Shown here: positions 1 to 8,975 of the stretch, in pieces | Layout of the letters: every line of letters begins with the position of its first letter | Numbering within the stretch: the first letter of the stretch is position 1 | From: an uncultured Bacteroidia bacterium | GTDB lineage: Bacteria > Bacteroidota > Bacteroidia > Bacteroidales > UBA932 | Assembly (NCBI GenBank): GCA_902768665.1 | Contig: CACXMA010000003.1 | Location: 86,454-150,453, forward strand | Direction of reading: 5' to 3' | DNA length: 64,000 nucleotides | The notes under the pieces: model-generated | Seen by the model: only the letters and a program-made list of their open reading frames with translations | What the model was told of the DNA's origin: nothing | Databases searched by the model: none | Program-made: the position numbers and the translations under genes

Positions 1-4
1 GGGA

Positions 5-3000
5 TTAGAAATCCATACTGTAGGAGAGGCCGGCGGTGATGCGGGACTGGCCGGTCTGGTCGCGGACCTCGTCGAAGAGGGTGCCGCCGTTCCATTCGAC
101 ACAGACGCCGAAGGAGCCGCCGAAGGGGACAAAGAGGAAGTTGCTGAAGCGGGCGGAGAGTTCGGCGCCGATGCTGACGAGACAGTCCTTGCCGCCACCC
201 CAGGAGACATCGGCATAGGGCGTCAGTGCAAAGCTCGGGATATAGATGAGCGGGCTGAGGAAGGAGATGTCTCCGAGCGAAAAAGGTATGGCATAATCGG
301 CCGTCAGCTTACCTGCAAAGCCTCTTTTCTGTTCGATCAATGTGCCGGCCGTGGAGGTGAATCCGCGCGGCTGGAGGTTCATCCTGCTCTCTGCGAAGCG
401 CGGCTTTTCACCCTTGAGCAGATGCTGGACGGTGGCGCTCAGGCGGAGTCCCTGCTGGGGCAGCAGGCCCGGAAGATAGCCATAGACATAGCCGTAGAGG
501 CAGGGTGTGAAGAAGTCTGTGAGGCCGGGTCGCAGGAAGCCGCCGACTTCCGCGCCGATGCCGAGGCTCGGATAGACCTGACTGCCGGCCGTGGGACGGA
601 TGGCGTACCCGCGGAGCGACAGCGACAGGCCCTGCACCGGAACGCTTTTCCCGTCCCGGCTGTTGCCAAGGAACTCGGGCAGCAGGAGGTGGGCGTCCCC
701 AATCATATTGGCATAGCGAAAATAGAGGCGCTCGCGGCTGAAAATATCGTTGGAAATGCTCCAGCTCAGCTGCGGAATGAGGCCGCGGTTCCATCCGCTC
801 TTGCTGAAGGACAGCGGGACATAGGCTTTGAAACTCGCCTCTACGGCGTCTGCCGCCAGCTTCTGATAGCTGTTCTGCAGGACCTGCTCGCCGAAATAGT
901 CGATTTCATTGCGGAGATAGGTGAGCCGCTGGCGGTCGCCGACGGAAAAGCGGGCCTGCAGGACGGGATAGAGACCTGTGTAGGTCAGCTGGGCGTGATA
1001 GGAATGCCGCCGTCTTCCGCTCCCGAGGTCGTCCTGGTGATAGGCGTAGTTGGCAAAGCCATAGAAGTCCCCGAGGCGGTTCTGGAAAAGGATGGTTACT
1101 CCGGGATCGATGTCGCTGCGGACAAGGTCTCCGCTTGATCCGGCAACGGCGTCATAATCAAAGGCGAACGGGGCCCAGGAATGGGGCAGGAAAAGGTGCT
1201 GGAAACGACGGTAGCGCACCGGCTCATGGAATCCGAGCGTGTCGTGCGGCGGGGCAGGGGTCGTGATCAGGTCCTGCTCCTGGGCGCTCAGCGCATCGGC
1301 GACGCGGAAGGCGTGGGGCTCGAAACGGGCTTCCTGCGGCTCCAGAGCCTCTTTATCCGTTGTGAAAAGGCTTTTCCCGGAAGGGGTCATGGAGACGAAA
1401 ACGACCTTTTCCCCGTCGAGATTGAATTCCGCAGCTCCGTATGGGGTGCTCGTCAGGCGCTGGAGCGTCCGCTTGTCCGGATCGAAGCGGTAGAGTTCGT
1501 CGACCCCGCCGAGGTCGGAGACGAAAGTCAGTCCGAAGGGGTCTTCATGGATGCCGATGTCCTCCATCCTGGCGGAAACGGGTTCCGTCAGCCGCTCCCA
1601 GAGTTTCGTGCCGTCCGTCCGCCAGAGGCAGAAACCGCCTTCCGTGAGTCCGAGGGCATAGAGACCGTCGGCCGCCCAGCAGACTTCCGTGATCTGGACC
1701 CCGGCCGGGGCGGGAAGCGTCTTGAAGCAGCGGCCGTTGTCGGCGCGGAGGAAAACGACCTCCGAACCGCCCACGACAGGGTAGGAAACGGCGGCGATGA
1801 CACTGCCGTCATGGGGGGACGGAACGGGATTGAAAAGCCGGCCTTCGCGGGTCAGGTCATGGGGTTTGAAATCCTCTGTGGAGAGGTAGCGGATGCGGGA
1901 AGTGCCGCCGAGGGACCAGCGCGGGTCCGGCACGGCCTCGCTCCAGTAGAGGCGGTGGTTGTGCCCGTCGGGATGGAGCTTGCCGGTGCTGCCGGAGAAG
2001 GGACGGACCTCGTCTTCCGTGCCGTCGGGACGGATGCGCACAAGGGCGGTCGCCGAGACTTTCGAGGCCTTGAGGACGTAGTAGCTGCCGTCGAGGAAGA
2101 CGGGCTCGGCGTAGTTGGTCGCAAAGCGGGGTTCGGCACTGAGGCGCTCCATCGGCATGAAGGGAGCGCGGGCTTCGCGCTCGGCCGTCCAATCGGCGTG
2201 GAATCCTTCCTGGATCTGCCGGAAGGCCTTCCGGAACGAGGTCCCGGCGTCTTTTTTCAGCATGTGGCGGAAGCGCCCGATGCGGAAGGGATTGCGGGCG
2301 GCGTCGTGGAAATAGCGCTGCATGAAGAGCGTGTCGCCGAAAAAGACGCGGGCGCCGGCGATGGTCTGGTACCCGAGGGCATAGTGGTCCGGGGCATAGC
2401 TGCGATAGGATCCGTAGCGCCAGCGGTACCAGTTCCGCCAGTCGCCGTTGTCGTAGGCGACCTGGTAGTAGTTGAGGAAACCGGCCTGCCTGCCCCGTCC
2501 GGCGCTGGTCAGGGCCGTTTCCGCGACGACGGCATCGCCTTCGAGGAGGGCCTGTCCGGGGTAAATCCCTATGAGGGCGCCCGGGGACATCTCTCCGAAG
2601 ATGAACTCGAGCAGGCGGAAGAAACCGCTGCTGTAGCCGAACTGCATCTGGGCGTAGTGCCGCTGCTCATGGACGGCGAGCTGCTCCGCCCAGGGCGTGG
2701 CGTCGCTGCCGCTGGCCTCGGGAAGGGTGTAGAGTTCCATCCGCCGCGGGGCCCAGACGACAGACCCGTTGGAGAAGTTGCTGTAGGCGTGGAGGATGAC
2801 CGGCGCCTTGTTGTACTGCAGGCTGCCCGGGACCATGCCGAGACTCGCCCCGACGATGCCGTGGTACTTTTCCAGCAGGCGTCCGTACTCGTCAGCGAGA
2901 TACTCGCAGCCTTTTGGGTAGAGAATCTTGAACGAAGGGGTCTCCTGTTCCATCCAGCGGACCGAGGCGGGGTCGCCTCCGCCGGTCTCGATCTGGGCAT

Positions 3001-3064
3001 GGAGAGAACCGGCGCCCACTGTGAGGAGCGCCGGTATGAGGAGAATCCACCTTCTGATGGACAT
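5..3064 (-). CDS. Exported protein: HExxH protease-like domain, beta-propeller and C-terminal outer-membrane barrel
   Basis: A signal peptide (residues 1-23, ending LHAQ) is followed by a domain with an HEQRH motif at about 132-136 and a downstream LLEGDAVVAE segment, which fits a gluzincin-like zinc site (HExxH plus a distal Glu). Residues of about 300-600 carry TolB/WD40-like blades, for example LHPDGHNHRLYWSE and FNLDGEKVVFVSMTP. The last 370 or so residues alternate like a beta-barrel and end in an aromatic residue (YSMDF), as outer-membrane proteins do. The 1019-residue frame is complete at both ends. It starts 4 nt after the small secreted gene upstream, so the two are probably co-transcribed. 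The domain order suggests a surface-anchored peptidase or substrate-processing protein; catalysis is inferred from the motif only. I do not recognise a characterised homologue. Confidence 0.8.
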   Translation of the reverse strand: MSIRRWILLIPALLTVGAGSLHAQIETGGGDPASVRWMEQETPSFKILYPKGCEYLADEYGRLLEKYHGIVGASLGMVPGSLQYNKAPVILHAYSNFSNGSVVWAPRRMELYTLPEASGSDATPWAEQLAVHEQRHYAQMQFGYSSGFFRLLEFIFGEMSPGALIGIYPGQALLEGDAVVAETALTSAGRGRQAGFLNYYQVAYDNGDWRNWYRWRYGSYRSYAPDHYALGYQTIAGARVFFGDTLFMQRYFHDAARNPFRIGRFRHMLKKDAGTSFRKAFRQIQEGFHADWTAEREARAPFMPMERLSAEPRFATNYAEPVFLDGSYYVLKASKVSATALVRIRPDGTEDEVRPFSGSTGKLHPDGHNHRLYWSEAVPDPRWSLGGTSRIRYLSTEDFKPHDLTREGRLFNPVPSPHDGSVIAAVSYPVVGGSEVVFLRADNGRCFKTLPAPAGVQITEVCWAADGLYALGLTEGGFCLWRTDGTKLWERLTEPVSARMEDIGIHEDPFGLTFVSDLGGVDELYRFDPDKRTLQRLTSTPYGAAEFNLDGEKVVFVSMTPSGKSLFTTDKEALEPQEARFEPHAFRVADALSAQEQDLITTPAPPHDTLGFHEPVRYRRFQHLFLPHSWAPFAFDYDAVAGSSGDLVRSDIDPGVTILFQNRLGDFYGFANYAYHQDDLGSGRRRHSYHAQLTYTGLYPVLQARFSVGDRQRLTYLRNEIDYFGEQVLQNSYQKLAADAVEASFKAYVPLSFSKSGWNRGLIPQLSWSISNDIFSRERLYFRYANMIGDAHLLLPEFLGNSRDGKSVPVQGLSLSLRGYAIRPTAGSQVYPSLGIGAEVGGFLRPGLTDFFTPCLYGYVYGYLPGLLPQQGLRLSATVQHLLKGEKPRFAESRMNLQPRGFTSTAGTLIEQKRGFAGKLTADYAIPFSLGDISFLSPLIYIPSFALTPYADVSWGGGKDCLVSIGAELSARFSNFLFVPFGGSFGVCVEWNGGTLFDEVRDQTGQSRITAGLSYSMDF

Positions 3065-3068
3065 GGGA

Positions 3069-3704
3069 CTACTGCTTGATCAGCGTGAAGCCGACCTTGA
3101 AGGTGTCGTAGCCGTCTGCAAGCGAGGCGATGGCCGCGATCTCGGAGCTCCGCTGGCCCGCGACGGAGGCGCACTTCTTGAGGAAGCCCAGGAGCTTGTT
3201 GGCCGGGAAGAGCATCTTGAAACCGCCGCTGACGGACTCGAGCGTGCCGGTCATGCTGAAATATTTCAGCTTGCGGCCGAAGGTCAGGGTCACGGTCTTT
3301 TCGCCGGTACCGACCTTGTAGGTGCCATTGAGCGGAAGGCCCATGACGTTGCAGGTGAAGGTCTCGTCGGTGGCGTTGAAGGTGAAGGTCGTGACACCGG
3401 GCTTGACGCCGAACTTGGAGAGGGTCTTGTCGATCTTGTCCTCGACACCGGAGGTCACGGCCGTGCCGGCGAGGTTGGACAGGAGGTTGCCGTCGCTCTT
3501 TGTCATGCTGACGGCGGAACCGGTATAAGTATAGGTGCCGTTAAGGGATATCGGGGCGGAATAGATGACGTTGCCGAGGCTGCCGAGAATGTCGTTCACG
3601 GTGCTGTTGCTGGTCAGGCCTCCGAGGAGGTCGCCAAGACCCTGCGCGGAAGCGGAAAGGCTCATGGCCGCCGCGAGGGCGAAGATGGAGAGAATCTTTT
3701 TCAT
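3069..3704 (-). CDS. Small secreted protein, DUF4923-like
   Basis: 211 residues with a clear signal peptide (MKKILSIFALAAAMSLSASA, cleaved before QG), then a Gly/Leu-rich stretch (GLGDLLGGLTS) and a beta-rich body. The composition and the opening after the signal peptide resemble the Bacteroidota family DUF4923, whose function is unknown. It is the first gene of a two-gene minus-strand unit with the large barrel protein and is driven from the divergent palindromic promoter at 3727-3746. No catalytic residues are evident; a periplasmic or outer-membrane accessory role is a guess. Family assignment is from memory of the pattern. Confidence 0.75.
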   Translation of the reverse strand: MKKILSIFALAAAMSLSASAQGLGDLLGGLTSNSTVNDILGSLGNVIYSAPISLNGTYTYTGSAVSMTKSDGNLLSNLAGTAVTSGVEDKIDKTLSKFGVKPGVTTFTFNATDETFTCNVMGLPLNGTYKVGTGEKTVTLTFGRKLKYFSMTGTLESVSGGFKMLFPANKLLGFLKKCASVAGQRSSEIAAIASLADGYDTFKVGFTLIKQ

Positions 3705-3726
3705 GGTTTTATCACTTTATTATCTA

Positions 3727-3746
3727 CAAAAATATGCATATTTTTG
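3727..3746. promoter_or_regulatory. Back-to-back divergent -7 boxes on a palindrome
   Basis: Positions 3728-3745 are the perfect 18-bp palindrome AAAAATATGCATATTTTT. Its right half plus G3746 gives TATTTTTG (3739-3746, plus strand) and its left half plus C3727 gives the same box on the minus strand (3727-3734). Both match the Bacteroidota -7 consensus TAnnTTTG. The plus box should start RNA near 3753, 14 nt before the ATG at 3767; the minus box near 3720, 16 nt before the ATG at 3704. Confidence 0.7.
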
Positions 3747-3766
3747 CAGAAAGAAAAGAAACCGAC

Positions 3767-4588
3767 ATGAAGAAATTGCTGCTGACCGTCCTTCTGCTGC
3801 TGAGCGCGCTGCTTGCCGGCGCCCAGTCCCTGACGGTGATTTCCTATAATATCCGCCTCGGTGAGGCCAAGGACGGAACGAATTCCTGGCCCTTCCGCGC
3901 TGCCGCCTCCCGCGATATGGTGATGGATCAGCTGCCCGACATCATGGGCCTGCAGGAGGCCTTCCTCTATCAGGCCGCCTATCTCAAGGAGTATTGCAAG
4001 GGCTATAAATATGTCGGTGTCGGCCGCGAGGACGGAAAGAAGGAAGGCGAGATCATGGCCATCTTCTACCGCAAGGAAACGGTCAAGCTCCTGAGGTGGG
4101 GAACTTTCTGGCTCTCCGACACGCCGAAAAAGCCCTCCAAGGGCTGGGACGCCGCCTGCAAGCGCACGGCGACCTGGGCGCTGATGAAAGACAAGCGCAC
4201 CGGGAAGAAGTTCTACTATGTCAACACGCACCTCGACCATGTCGGCTGGGAAGCCCGCGAAAAGGGCCTGCAGCTGATTGTGGACCGTATTGCGGAGATG
4301 AATAAAGACAGTCTGCCGATGGTGCTGACGGGCGATCTCAACATGACGCCCGAGCGGCAGGAAATGGCTCCCCTCGACCGCAGCATGTCCTCCGCCCGCG
4401 AGGCTGCCTACAAGACGGACCATCTCGCCACTTTCCATGGCTGGGGCAAGCTCGACAAGGATATCATCGACTACATCTACTACAGCGGATTCTCCTCCTG
4501 TGTCGAGTATGAGACGGTCCGAAAGGGCTATGCGGACCGCAAGTTCATCTCCGACCACTATCCCATCAAGGCTGTGCTGGTGTTCTGA
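3767..4588 (+). CDS. Secreted endonuclease/exonuclease/phosphatase (EEP) family protein
   Basis: 273 residues from the ATG at 3767. An in-frame ATG at 3734 lies inside the promoter box and cannot be translated. A signal peptide (MKKLLLTVLLLLSALLAGAQ) precedes an EEP fold: SYNIRLG near the start, LQEAF (metal-binding Glu), VNTHLDHVG, TGDLNMTP (catalytic Asp/Asn) and the terminal SDHYPIKA (catalytic Asp-His). The family contains DNases, sphingomyelinases and phosphoinositide phosphatases; secreted Bacteroidota members of this size are usually annotated as endonuclease/exonuclease/phosphatase family and the substrate cannot be told here. It is followed 2 nt later by a thioredoxin-like lipoprotein, probably in one transcript. 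Confidence 0.9.
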   Translation: MKKLLLTVLLLLSALLAGAQSLTVISYNIRLGEAKDGTNSWPFRAAASRDMVMDQLPDIMGLQEAFLYQAAYLKEYCKGYKYVGVGREDGKKEGEIMAIFYRKETVKLLRWGTFWLSDTPKKPSKGWDAACKRTATWALMKDKRTGKKFYYVNTHLDHVGWEAREKGLQLIVDRIAEMNKDSLPMVLTGDLNMTPERQEMAPLDRSMSSAREAAYKTDHLATFHGWGKLDKDIIDYIYYSGFSSCVEYETVRKGYADRKFISDHYPIKAVLVF

Positions 4589-4590
4589 GT

Positions 4591-5553
4591 ATGGGGGGCT
4601 TGAAAAGAATCCTGCAGGGAGTCCTGCTCCTGGCTGTCCTGGCCGCCTGCGGCAGGGGGAAAACGGGTGAAAGCGCGCCGGCGCCGGCGGCACTTCCGAC
4701 CCGCGTTTTCCCGCGTGTGCAGCCCCCGCAGATGCATCCTGACGGACCGGTGATCTATACCGTGGACCATTTCTGGGATGCCTATTTCGCGGATCTCGGG
4801 AAATACCGCACGGACAGTCTCTATCTCGGCGGCGTGGAGAAAATCCGGCTGGAGGAGGCCTATGGCCTTTTTGCCACACTGCTGTGGAACGTGCCCCCGG
4901 AGACGGCCAAAGCCTCCACGGAACGCCTGTACGACCAGCTTGCCGCCGCGAAGAATCCTGCCGTCACGGATGCGCTGGTGGAGCTGACCTCCCGCTATCT
5001 CTATGACCCCAACTCCCCCGTCCGCTGCGAGGACTTCTACCGACCGTTCGTGGAAAAACTGGCGGAAGGAGATCTGGCGCCGGAGGATATGAAGCCGCAG
5101 TATGGTTTCCAGGCCCGTATGTGCGCGATGAACGCCATGGGGACCCCGGCAGCGGATTTCGCGTTCACGGATACCCGCGGCCGGAAGCGGACCCTTTACG
5201 GCATCGAGGCGGAGTACCTGCTGCTGATTTTCGGCAATCCCGACTGTACGGCCTGCAAGGATCTTGTCGTGCAGATGGAATCCTCCCCGGCGGTGGCGGA
5301 GCTCGGCGCTTCGGGCCGGCTGAAGGTGGTGGATATCTTCATCGATCGCGAGGTGGACCAGTGGAAGGCGCGGGTGGCCGATTACCCGGCCGCCTGGATC
5401 AACGGCTACGACCATACCTTCACGATCCGCGACGACATCCTCTACAATGTCAGGGCGGTGCCGTCGATGTACCTGCTGGACAAGGACAAACGGGTCATTT
5501 TCAAGGACGTACCACCGGAAATTCTCCTGACGTATCTGTCCATGCTGGGCTGA
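4591..5553 (+). CDS. Thioredoxin-like lipoprotein, DUF5106-type
   Basis: 320 residues with a lipobox (LLAVLAAC, Cys21), so probably anchored to a membrane facing the periplasm. The N-terminal half (VDHFWDAYFADLGKYRTDSLYLGG) resembles DUF5106, the helical domain found before thioredoxin folds in Bacteroidota. The C-terminal half contains FGNPDCTACKDLV with a CTAC redox pair and AVPSMYLLDKDKRVI with the cis-Pro loop typical of TlpA/thioredoxin folds. A periplasmic thiol-disulfide role is likely. It starts 2 nt after the EEP protein stop, suggesting co-translation. Confidence 0.85.
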   Translation: MGGLKRILQGVLLLAVLAACGRGKTGESAPAPAALPTRVFPRVQPPQMHPDGPVIYTVDHFWDAYFADLGKYRTDSLYLGGVEKIRLEEAYGLFATLLWNVPPETAKASTERLYDQLAAAKNPAVTDALVELTSRYLYDPNSPVRCEDFYRPFVEKLAEGDLAPEDMKPQYGFQARMCAMNAMGTPAADFAFTDTRGRKRTLYGIEAEYLLLIFGNPDCTACKDLVVQMESSPAVAELGASGRLKVVDIFIDREVDQWKARVADYPAAWINGYDHTFTIRDDILYNVRAVPSMYLLDKDKRVIFKDVPPEILLTYLSMLG

Positions 5554-5567
5554 TGCGTTTTTTTTAT

Positions 5568-5575
5568 TATATTTG
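5568..5575 (+). promoter_or_regulatory. -7 promoter box TATATTTG
   Basis: TATATTTG matches TAnnTTTG and lies in an AT-rich gap after the thioredoxin-like gene. Transcription would start near 5582, downstream of an in-frame GTG at 5575, so the ATG at 5599 is the start of the next gene. Confidence 0.65.
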
Positions 5576-5598
5576 TGCGTAATCCATCCGACAACACT

Positions 5599-8463
5599 AT
5601 GGACAACAACGGCGCACAAACTTTCGGCCAGTTCCTGAAAGGCTATTTCAAGGGACTGTTCCAGATGCTGAAGCACCCTCTGGCCCTTCTTCCGACGCTG
5701 CTGATTTCGGCGGCCTGGATCGTTCTGGGCATCGTGCATACCCGCTACGGGGAAAGCCAGTGGCTCTCATGGGCCAATTTCTTCACTTTCGCGCAGGGCG
5801 GCCTCTACGGCGGGACGGTCGGTGCCATCGGCGGCATCCTCGGAAAAATCCTCATCGCCACGCTCCTCAACGCGATGATCATGCCGCTGTTTGTCAAGGG
5901 CTGCCGGCCTTTCGCCCGCTTCGGCAGGGGTTTTGGCGGCTTCTTCAAGAGTTTCGCCTTCGACAGCCTTCGCGCCCTGTCGAGTTTTCTGATGGGCATG
6001 TCCGTCGCCCTGCTGCTCTACAGCGTCTTCAACATCACCCAGCGCTGGCAGGAGAGCCTTGTCGGCGTGACGGCCGCGATTCTGCTTCTTCGCAGCATCG
6101 GCCAGCGGGGCGGTCTGATATTCAGTTTCCTGTTCAGTCTCACCAAGACCTTCACCAGAGGGAAGAGCCCGTCCTATGTGGGCGTGTCCCGTTTCCTCTC
6201 GGGCATGGTGCTCGGTATGACGCTCGCCGTGGGCCTCAACGCCTTCGGGCTGAAATGGTGCATCGCTTTCGCGGCGGGTGCCCTGGCCCTGGCTCTGCTC
6301 TTCGTGTGGTTCGGCAAGCGGCAGCGGGCTGCCCTGACGGCTGCGACCGTCGCGGCGCTGCTGCTGATTCCGGTCTATGCCGGCAGCCCGGCTCCCCAGA
6401 GCCAGGAGGAGCTGAAAGAGGCCGGCAAGCGCCACGCGGCGGAGCTCGCCCCTTATCTCGACGAGATCAACCGCTGCATGGCCGATGTGCAGAACAATGG
6501 CGGCGACGCAGCGGAAAAACGCCTTTCCGAGGCCCAGAGCAAGTACTATCAGGCGCTCTCCCAGTTCGCCGTGCAGGACAAACAGACCCAGCAGATGCCG
6601 CAGGAGATGCAGGATCTGATCAAGCGTGCCACGGACTATGACGGCATCAACTCCAAGGTCGAATCGCTCCAGCGCCAGTATGAGTCTGCCGCGGCCAATA
6701 ATGACCAGCGGGAGATGGACCGCATCGCCGACGAAATCGCCAAGATCTACATGGGCCAGGCCAGCGATGCCATGCGCCTGAAAGATCTGGCGGAGCAGTA
6801 TAACAGCCAGATGTCTTCCGGAGGCGTTTCCCCGGCGGGAGATGTCGATACCGGCGGTACCGGCAATCCTTTCTTTGGCGGCGATGACGGCGGGTATGAC
6901 GATGGCGGATATGATGATGGCGGTGGCTATGGCGCGGACGAAGGCGGCTATGGCAGCGACCCCAATCCGTTCGGTATCGGAGCCGGGCATGGTGATTTGG
7001 ACTGGAAGCCGAGCAGCGAGGAAGGCGGGTTCCGACAGACGGTCGACCAGGCCGTTGACCAGGCCCTTGACGGCTGGGCCGACGAGGATTCCCGCGAGGA
7101 GGATGAGGACGATGTGACCGCGCTGGAAGGCGTCGGAGCCGGTGTCGCCATCGGCCTGGGTGCCGGCGGTGCGGCCGGTGCGGGCGGAGCCATCGGCGGC
7201 GGCGCCGGTGGGGCCGGCGGCAGTGGCGGCGGTGTTCCCGATCTGCCGGACAGCGGTGGAGAGTGGGAAGCGACCGAGCCCGAGAAGCGCGAGGAGGAGG
7301 ATGAAGAAGGGGAAGACGGGGAAGATGAAACCGACGGCGGCGACGGCGGTCCTGACGGCGAAGAGGAAGCGGCGAAGGAAAAGAAGGGGGAAAGAACGGA
7401 AGCGCCGGAGGAGGCTCCTGAAGAGGCTCCTGAGGAAGCCCCCGCCGAGGAGGCCCCCGAGGAAGATGACTACGATTATGAGAAGGAGCGTGAGGAGCGT
7501 GCGAGACAGCAGGCTGCCATCGACCAGAAATACAAGGACGCTTTCGACAAGGATGCCGAGAAGTTCAAGTCGAATTCCGACGAGGAGCGCATCAACAAGG
7601 AGGTCGAGCAGGATATGAAGAAGTGGGAGGAGGAGCAGCATCAGCAGGAGATTATCGACTCCATCAAATACGAGGCGGAGGACATGGGCGTCACCACCAA
7701 GGATGAAAACGGCAACGACCGCAGCATCGACGATATCCTCGACGACATGCAGAAAAAGTATGTGAAGGACACCCTTCGCGAGAACTGGCGGGAGTGGCAG
7801 GACACGCAGATGGAGGCGGCCCAGGAAGAGCTGGACGCTTCCCTGAACCTCGCCAATGCCGAGATTGTGGACAATGTGTCCGAAGGTACCGTCAACGTCC
7901 TGGCCGAATATGTCCCCGGCGGAGACAAGGTCAAGGATTTCCACACCTTCACGAAGGCGACGATGGTCGGCGCCACGGAAGGTTACCTCAAGGACGGTTG
8001 GAAGGGTGCCGCCAAGGGTGGAGCGGCCGGCGCCGTCGAAGGCGCCATCGGCGTCGGGCAGAACCACCTCAGCGACCTCACGAAGGGCGCTACGGGAAAC
8101 GAGTCTGTCGACAAACTGGCCGCCGATTTGATCAATATCCAGGCGGAAGGTATCAAGACGGTCGTTCACGATGCCGCCCGCGGAAAGAGTGCTGAGGAAA
8201 TCTATAACGACGTCCAGGAAGCCACCATCAAGAAAACGGGCGACGTGATCGTCGGCCGGATTCTCGGCGACGGCTTGGGAATGAACGATCATGACGCCAA
8301 TGCCGTCGGTGAGCTGATCAGCAAGGGCCACGACGACATCAAGTGGGGCGGAAACGGCAATCCGGAAGAAGACAAGACCCTGGCAGGCAACCTGGCTTCC
8401 GGCTGGCAGAACTTCAAGGACAAGACCGCCGAGAAGATGTACGACCTCTATTATGGTAATTAA
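5599..8463 (+). CDS. Large polytopic membrane protein with coiled-coil, Gly/Asp-rich and acidic regions (unknown function)
   Basis: 954 residues from the ATG at 5599. About seven hydrophobic segments fall in residues 28-262, the last ending LLLIPVYAGSPAP. Then come a Gln/Ala/Glu-rich helical region (about 275-415), a GGYDDGGYDDGGGYG-type low-complexity stretch (about 430-470), a second Gly/Ala-rich stretch (GAGGAAGAGGAIGGG), acidic EEAPEEAPEEAPAEE repeats, a charged coiled coil (DYEKEREERARQQA) and a C-terminal region with GWKGAAKGGAAGAVEGAIGVG, a glycine-zipper-like sequence seen in membrane-inserting and toxin-delivery proteins. I do not recognise the family. It is followed 11 nt later by a zinc-ribbon protein and then a single-pass zinc-ribbon protein, all apparently one transcript from the box at 5568. 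A membrane-bound assembly is inferred. Confidence 0.85.
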   Translation: MDNNGAQTFGQFLKGYFKGLFQMLKHPLALLPTLLISAAWIVLGIVHTRYGESQWLSWANFFTFAQGGLYGGTVGAIGGILGKILIATLLNAMIMPLFVKGCRPFARFGRGFGGFFKSFAFDSLRALSSFLMGMSVALLLYSVFNITQRWQESLVGVTAAILLLRSIGQRGGLIFSFLFSLTKTFTRGKSPSYVGVSRFLSGMVLGMTLAVGLNAFGLKWCIAFAAGALALALLFVWFGKRQRAALTAATVAALLLIPVYAGSPAPQSQEELKEAGKRHAAELAPYLDEINRCMADVQNNGGDAAEKRLSEAQSKYYQALSQFAVQDKQTQQMPQEMQDLIKRATDYDGINSKVESLQRQYESAAANNDQREMDRIADEIAKIYMGQASDAMRLKDLAEQYNSQMSSGGVSPAGDVDTGGTGNPFFGGDDGGYDDGGYDDGGGYGADEGGYGSDPNPFGIGAGHGDLDWKPSSEEGGFRQTVDQAVDQALDGWADEDSREEDEDDVTALEGVGAGVAIGLGAGGAAGAGGAIGGGAGGAGGSGGGVPDLPDSGGEWEATEPEKREEEDEEGEDGEDETDGGDGGPDGEEEAAKEKKGERTEAPEEAPEEAPEEAPAEEAPEEDDYDYEKEREERARQQAAIDQKYKDAFDKDAEKFKSNSDEERINKEVEQDMKKWEEEQHQQEIIDSIKYEAEDMGVTTKDENGNDRSIDDILDDMQKKYVKDTLRENWREWQDTQMEAAQEELDASLNLANAEIVDNVSEGTVNVLAEYVPGGDKVKDFHTFTKATMVGATEGYLKDGWKGAAKGGAAGAVEGAIGVGQNHLSDLTKGATGNESVDKLAADLINIQAEGIKTVVHDAARGKSAEEIYNDVQEATIKKTGDVIVGRILGDGLGMNDHDANAVGELISKGHDDIKWGGNGNPEEDKTLAGNLASGWQNFKDKTAEKMYDLYYGN

Positions 8464-8474
8464 GACTGAGAATT

Positions 8475-8966
8475 ATGGATAAAAACAAGAAGCTTTCCCT
8501 TGAGGAAAAGAAAATCCTGATCGGCCACTATCCCTACATGCTGCAGGCCCTGGCCGTGGCGGCCAGGCGTGTACCGGCCTGGCGGCTTGCCAAGGATGGC
8601 GCCCCCTGCTCGCTTTTCGACGTGTTCACCTTCGCCAAGAAGTATGATGAGTCGCATCCCCGCAAGGAAGGAGATCCGTCCTTTTTCTCCGTTTCCTTCG
8701 AAGGCGCCATCGGTTATTCCGAATCGGGGCTGGAATATGCCGTTTCCTGGCTTTTCCTTCCGATGGAGCCCGGAAAGGAACGGGATCTTCTCGTAAAGAA
8801 GGATATCCTCGAGTACAACAAGGCGGAAGTCGCGCTGAAGGCGGCGGAAGAAAAGCCGGCGGAAGAGAGCCCCGCTCCCGCCCCGAAGTTCTGTCCCCAC
8901 TGCGGCAAGCCCCTCAAGAACCCCAATGCAAAATTCTGCGGCAGCTGCGGCCAGCCGCTCCATTAA
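8475..8966 (+). CDS. Small cytoplasmic zinc-ribbon protein (unknown function)
   Basis: 163 residues, no signal peptide or membrane segment. Residues 1-115 form a compact uncharacterised domain (LIGHYPYMLQALAVAAR, FFSVSFEGAIGYSESG). An Ala/Glu/Pro linker leads to a C-terminal zinc ribbon with two CxxC knuckles, FCPHCGKPL and FCGSCGQPL. Ribbons of this type usually mediate protein or nucleic-acid contacts and need not be catalytic. The same type of ribbon ends the next protein, so the two may dimerise or share a partner. Gaps to its neighbours are 11 and 9 nt, indicating an operon. Confidence 0.85.
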   Translation: MDKNKKLSLEEKKILIGHYPYMLQALAVAARRVPAWRLAKDGAPCSLFDVFTFAKKYDESHPRKEGDPSFFSVSFEGAIGYSESGLEYAVSWLFLPMEPGKERDLLVKKDILEYNKAEVALKAAEEKPAEESPAPAPKFCPHCGKPLKNPNAKFCGSCGQPLH

Positions 8967-8975
8967 ACCGTCCCT

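Noticed and set aside
1181-3079. Long open frame (632 codons) on the plus strand opposite the first gene
   Set aside because: Antisense shadow of a clearly coding minus-strand gene with signal peptide and domains; its translation is Gly/Val/Glu-rich without any fold signal, as GC-rich antisense frames usually are.
5575-5598. GTG start for the large membrane protein
   Set aside because: The G of GTG is the last base of the -7 box TATATTTG, so the codon is not in the mRNA; ATG 5599 used.
5767-8331. 854-codon antisense frame opposite the large membrane protein
   Set aside because: Composition mirrors the sense codons and it lacks a promoter or start context; the sense gene has helices, repeats and a promoter box.
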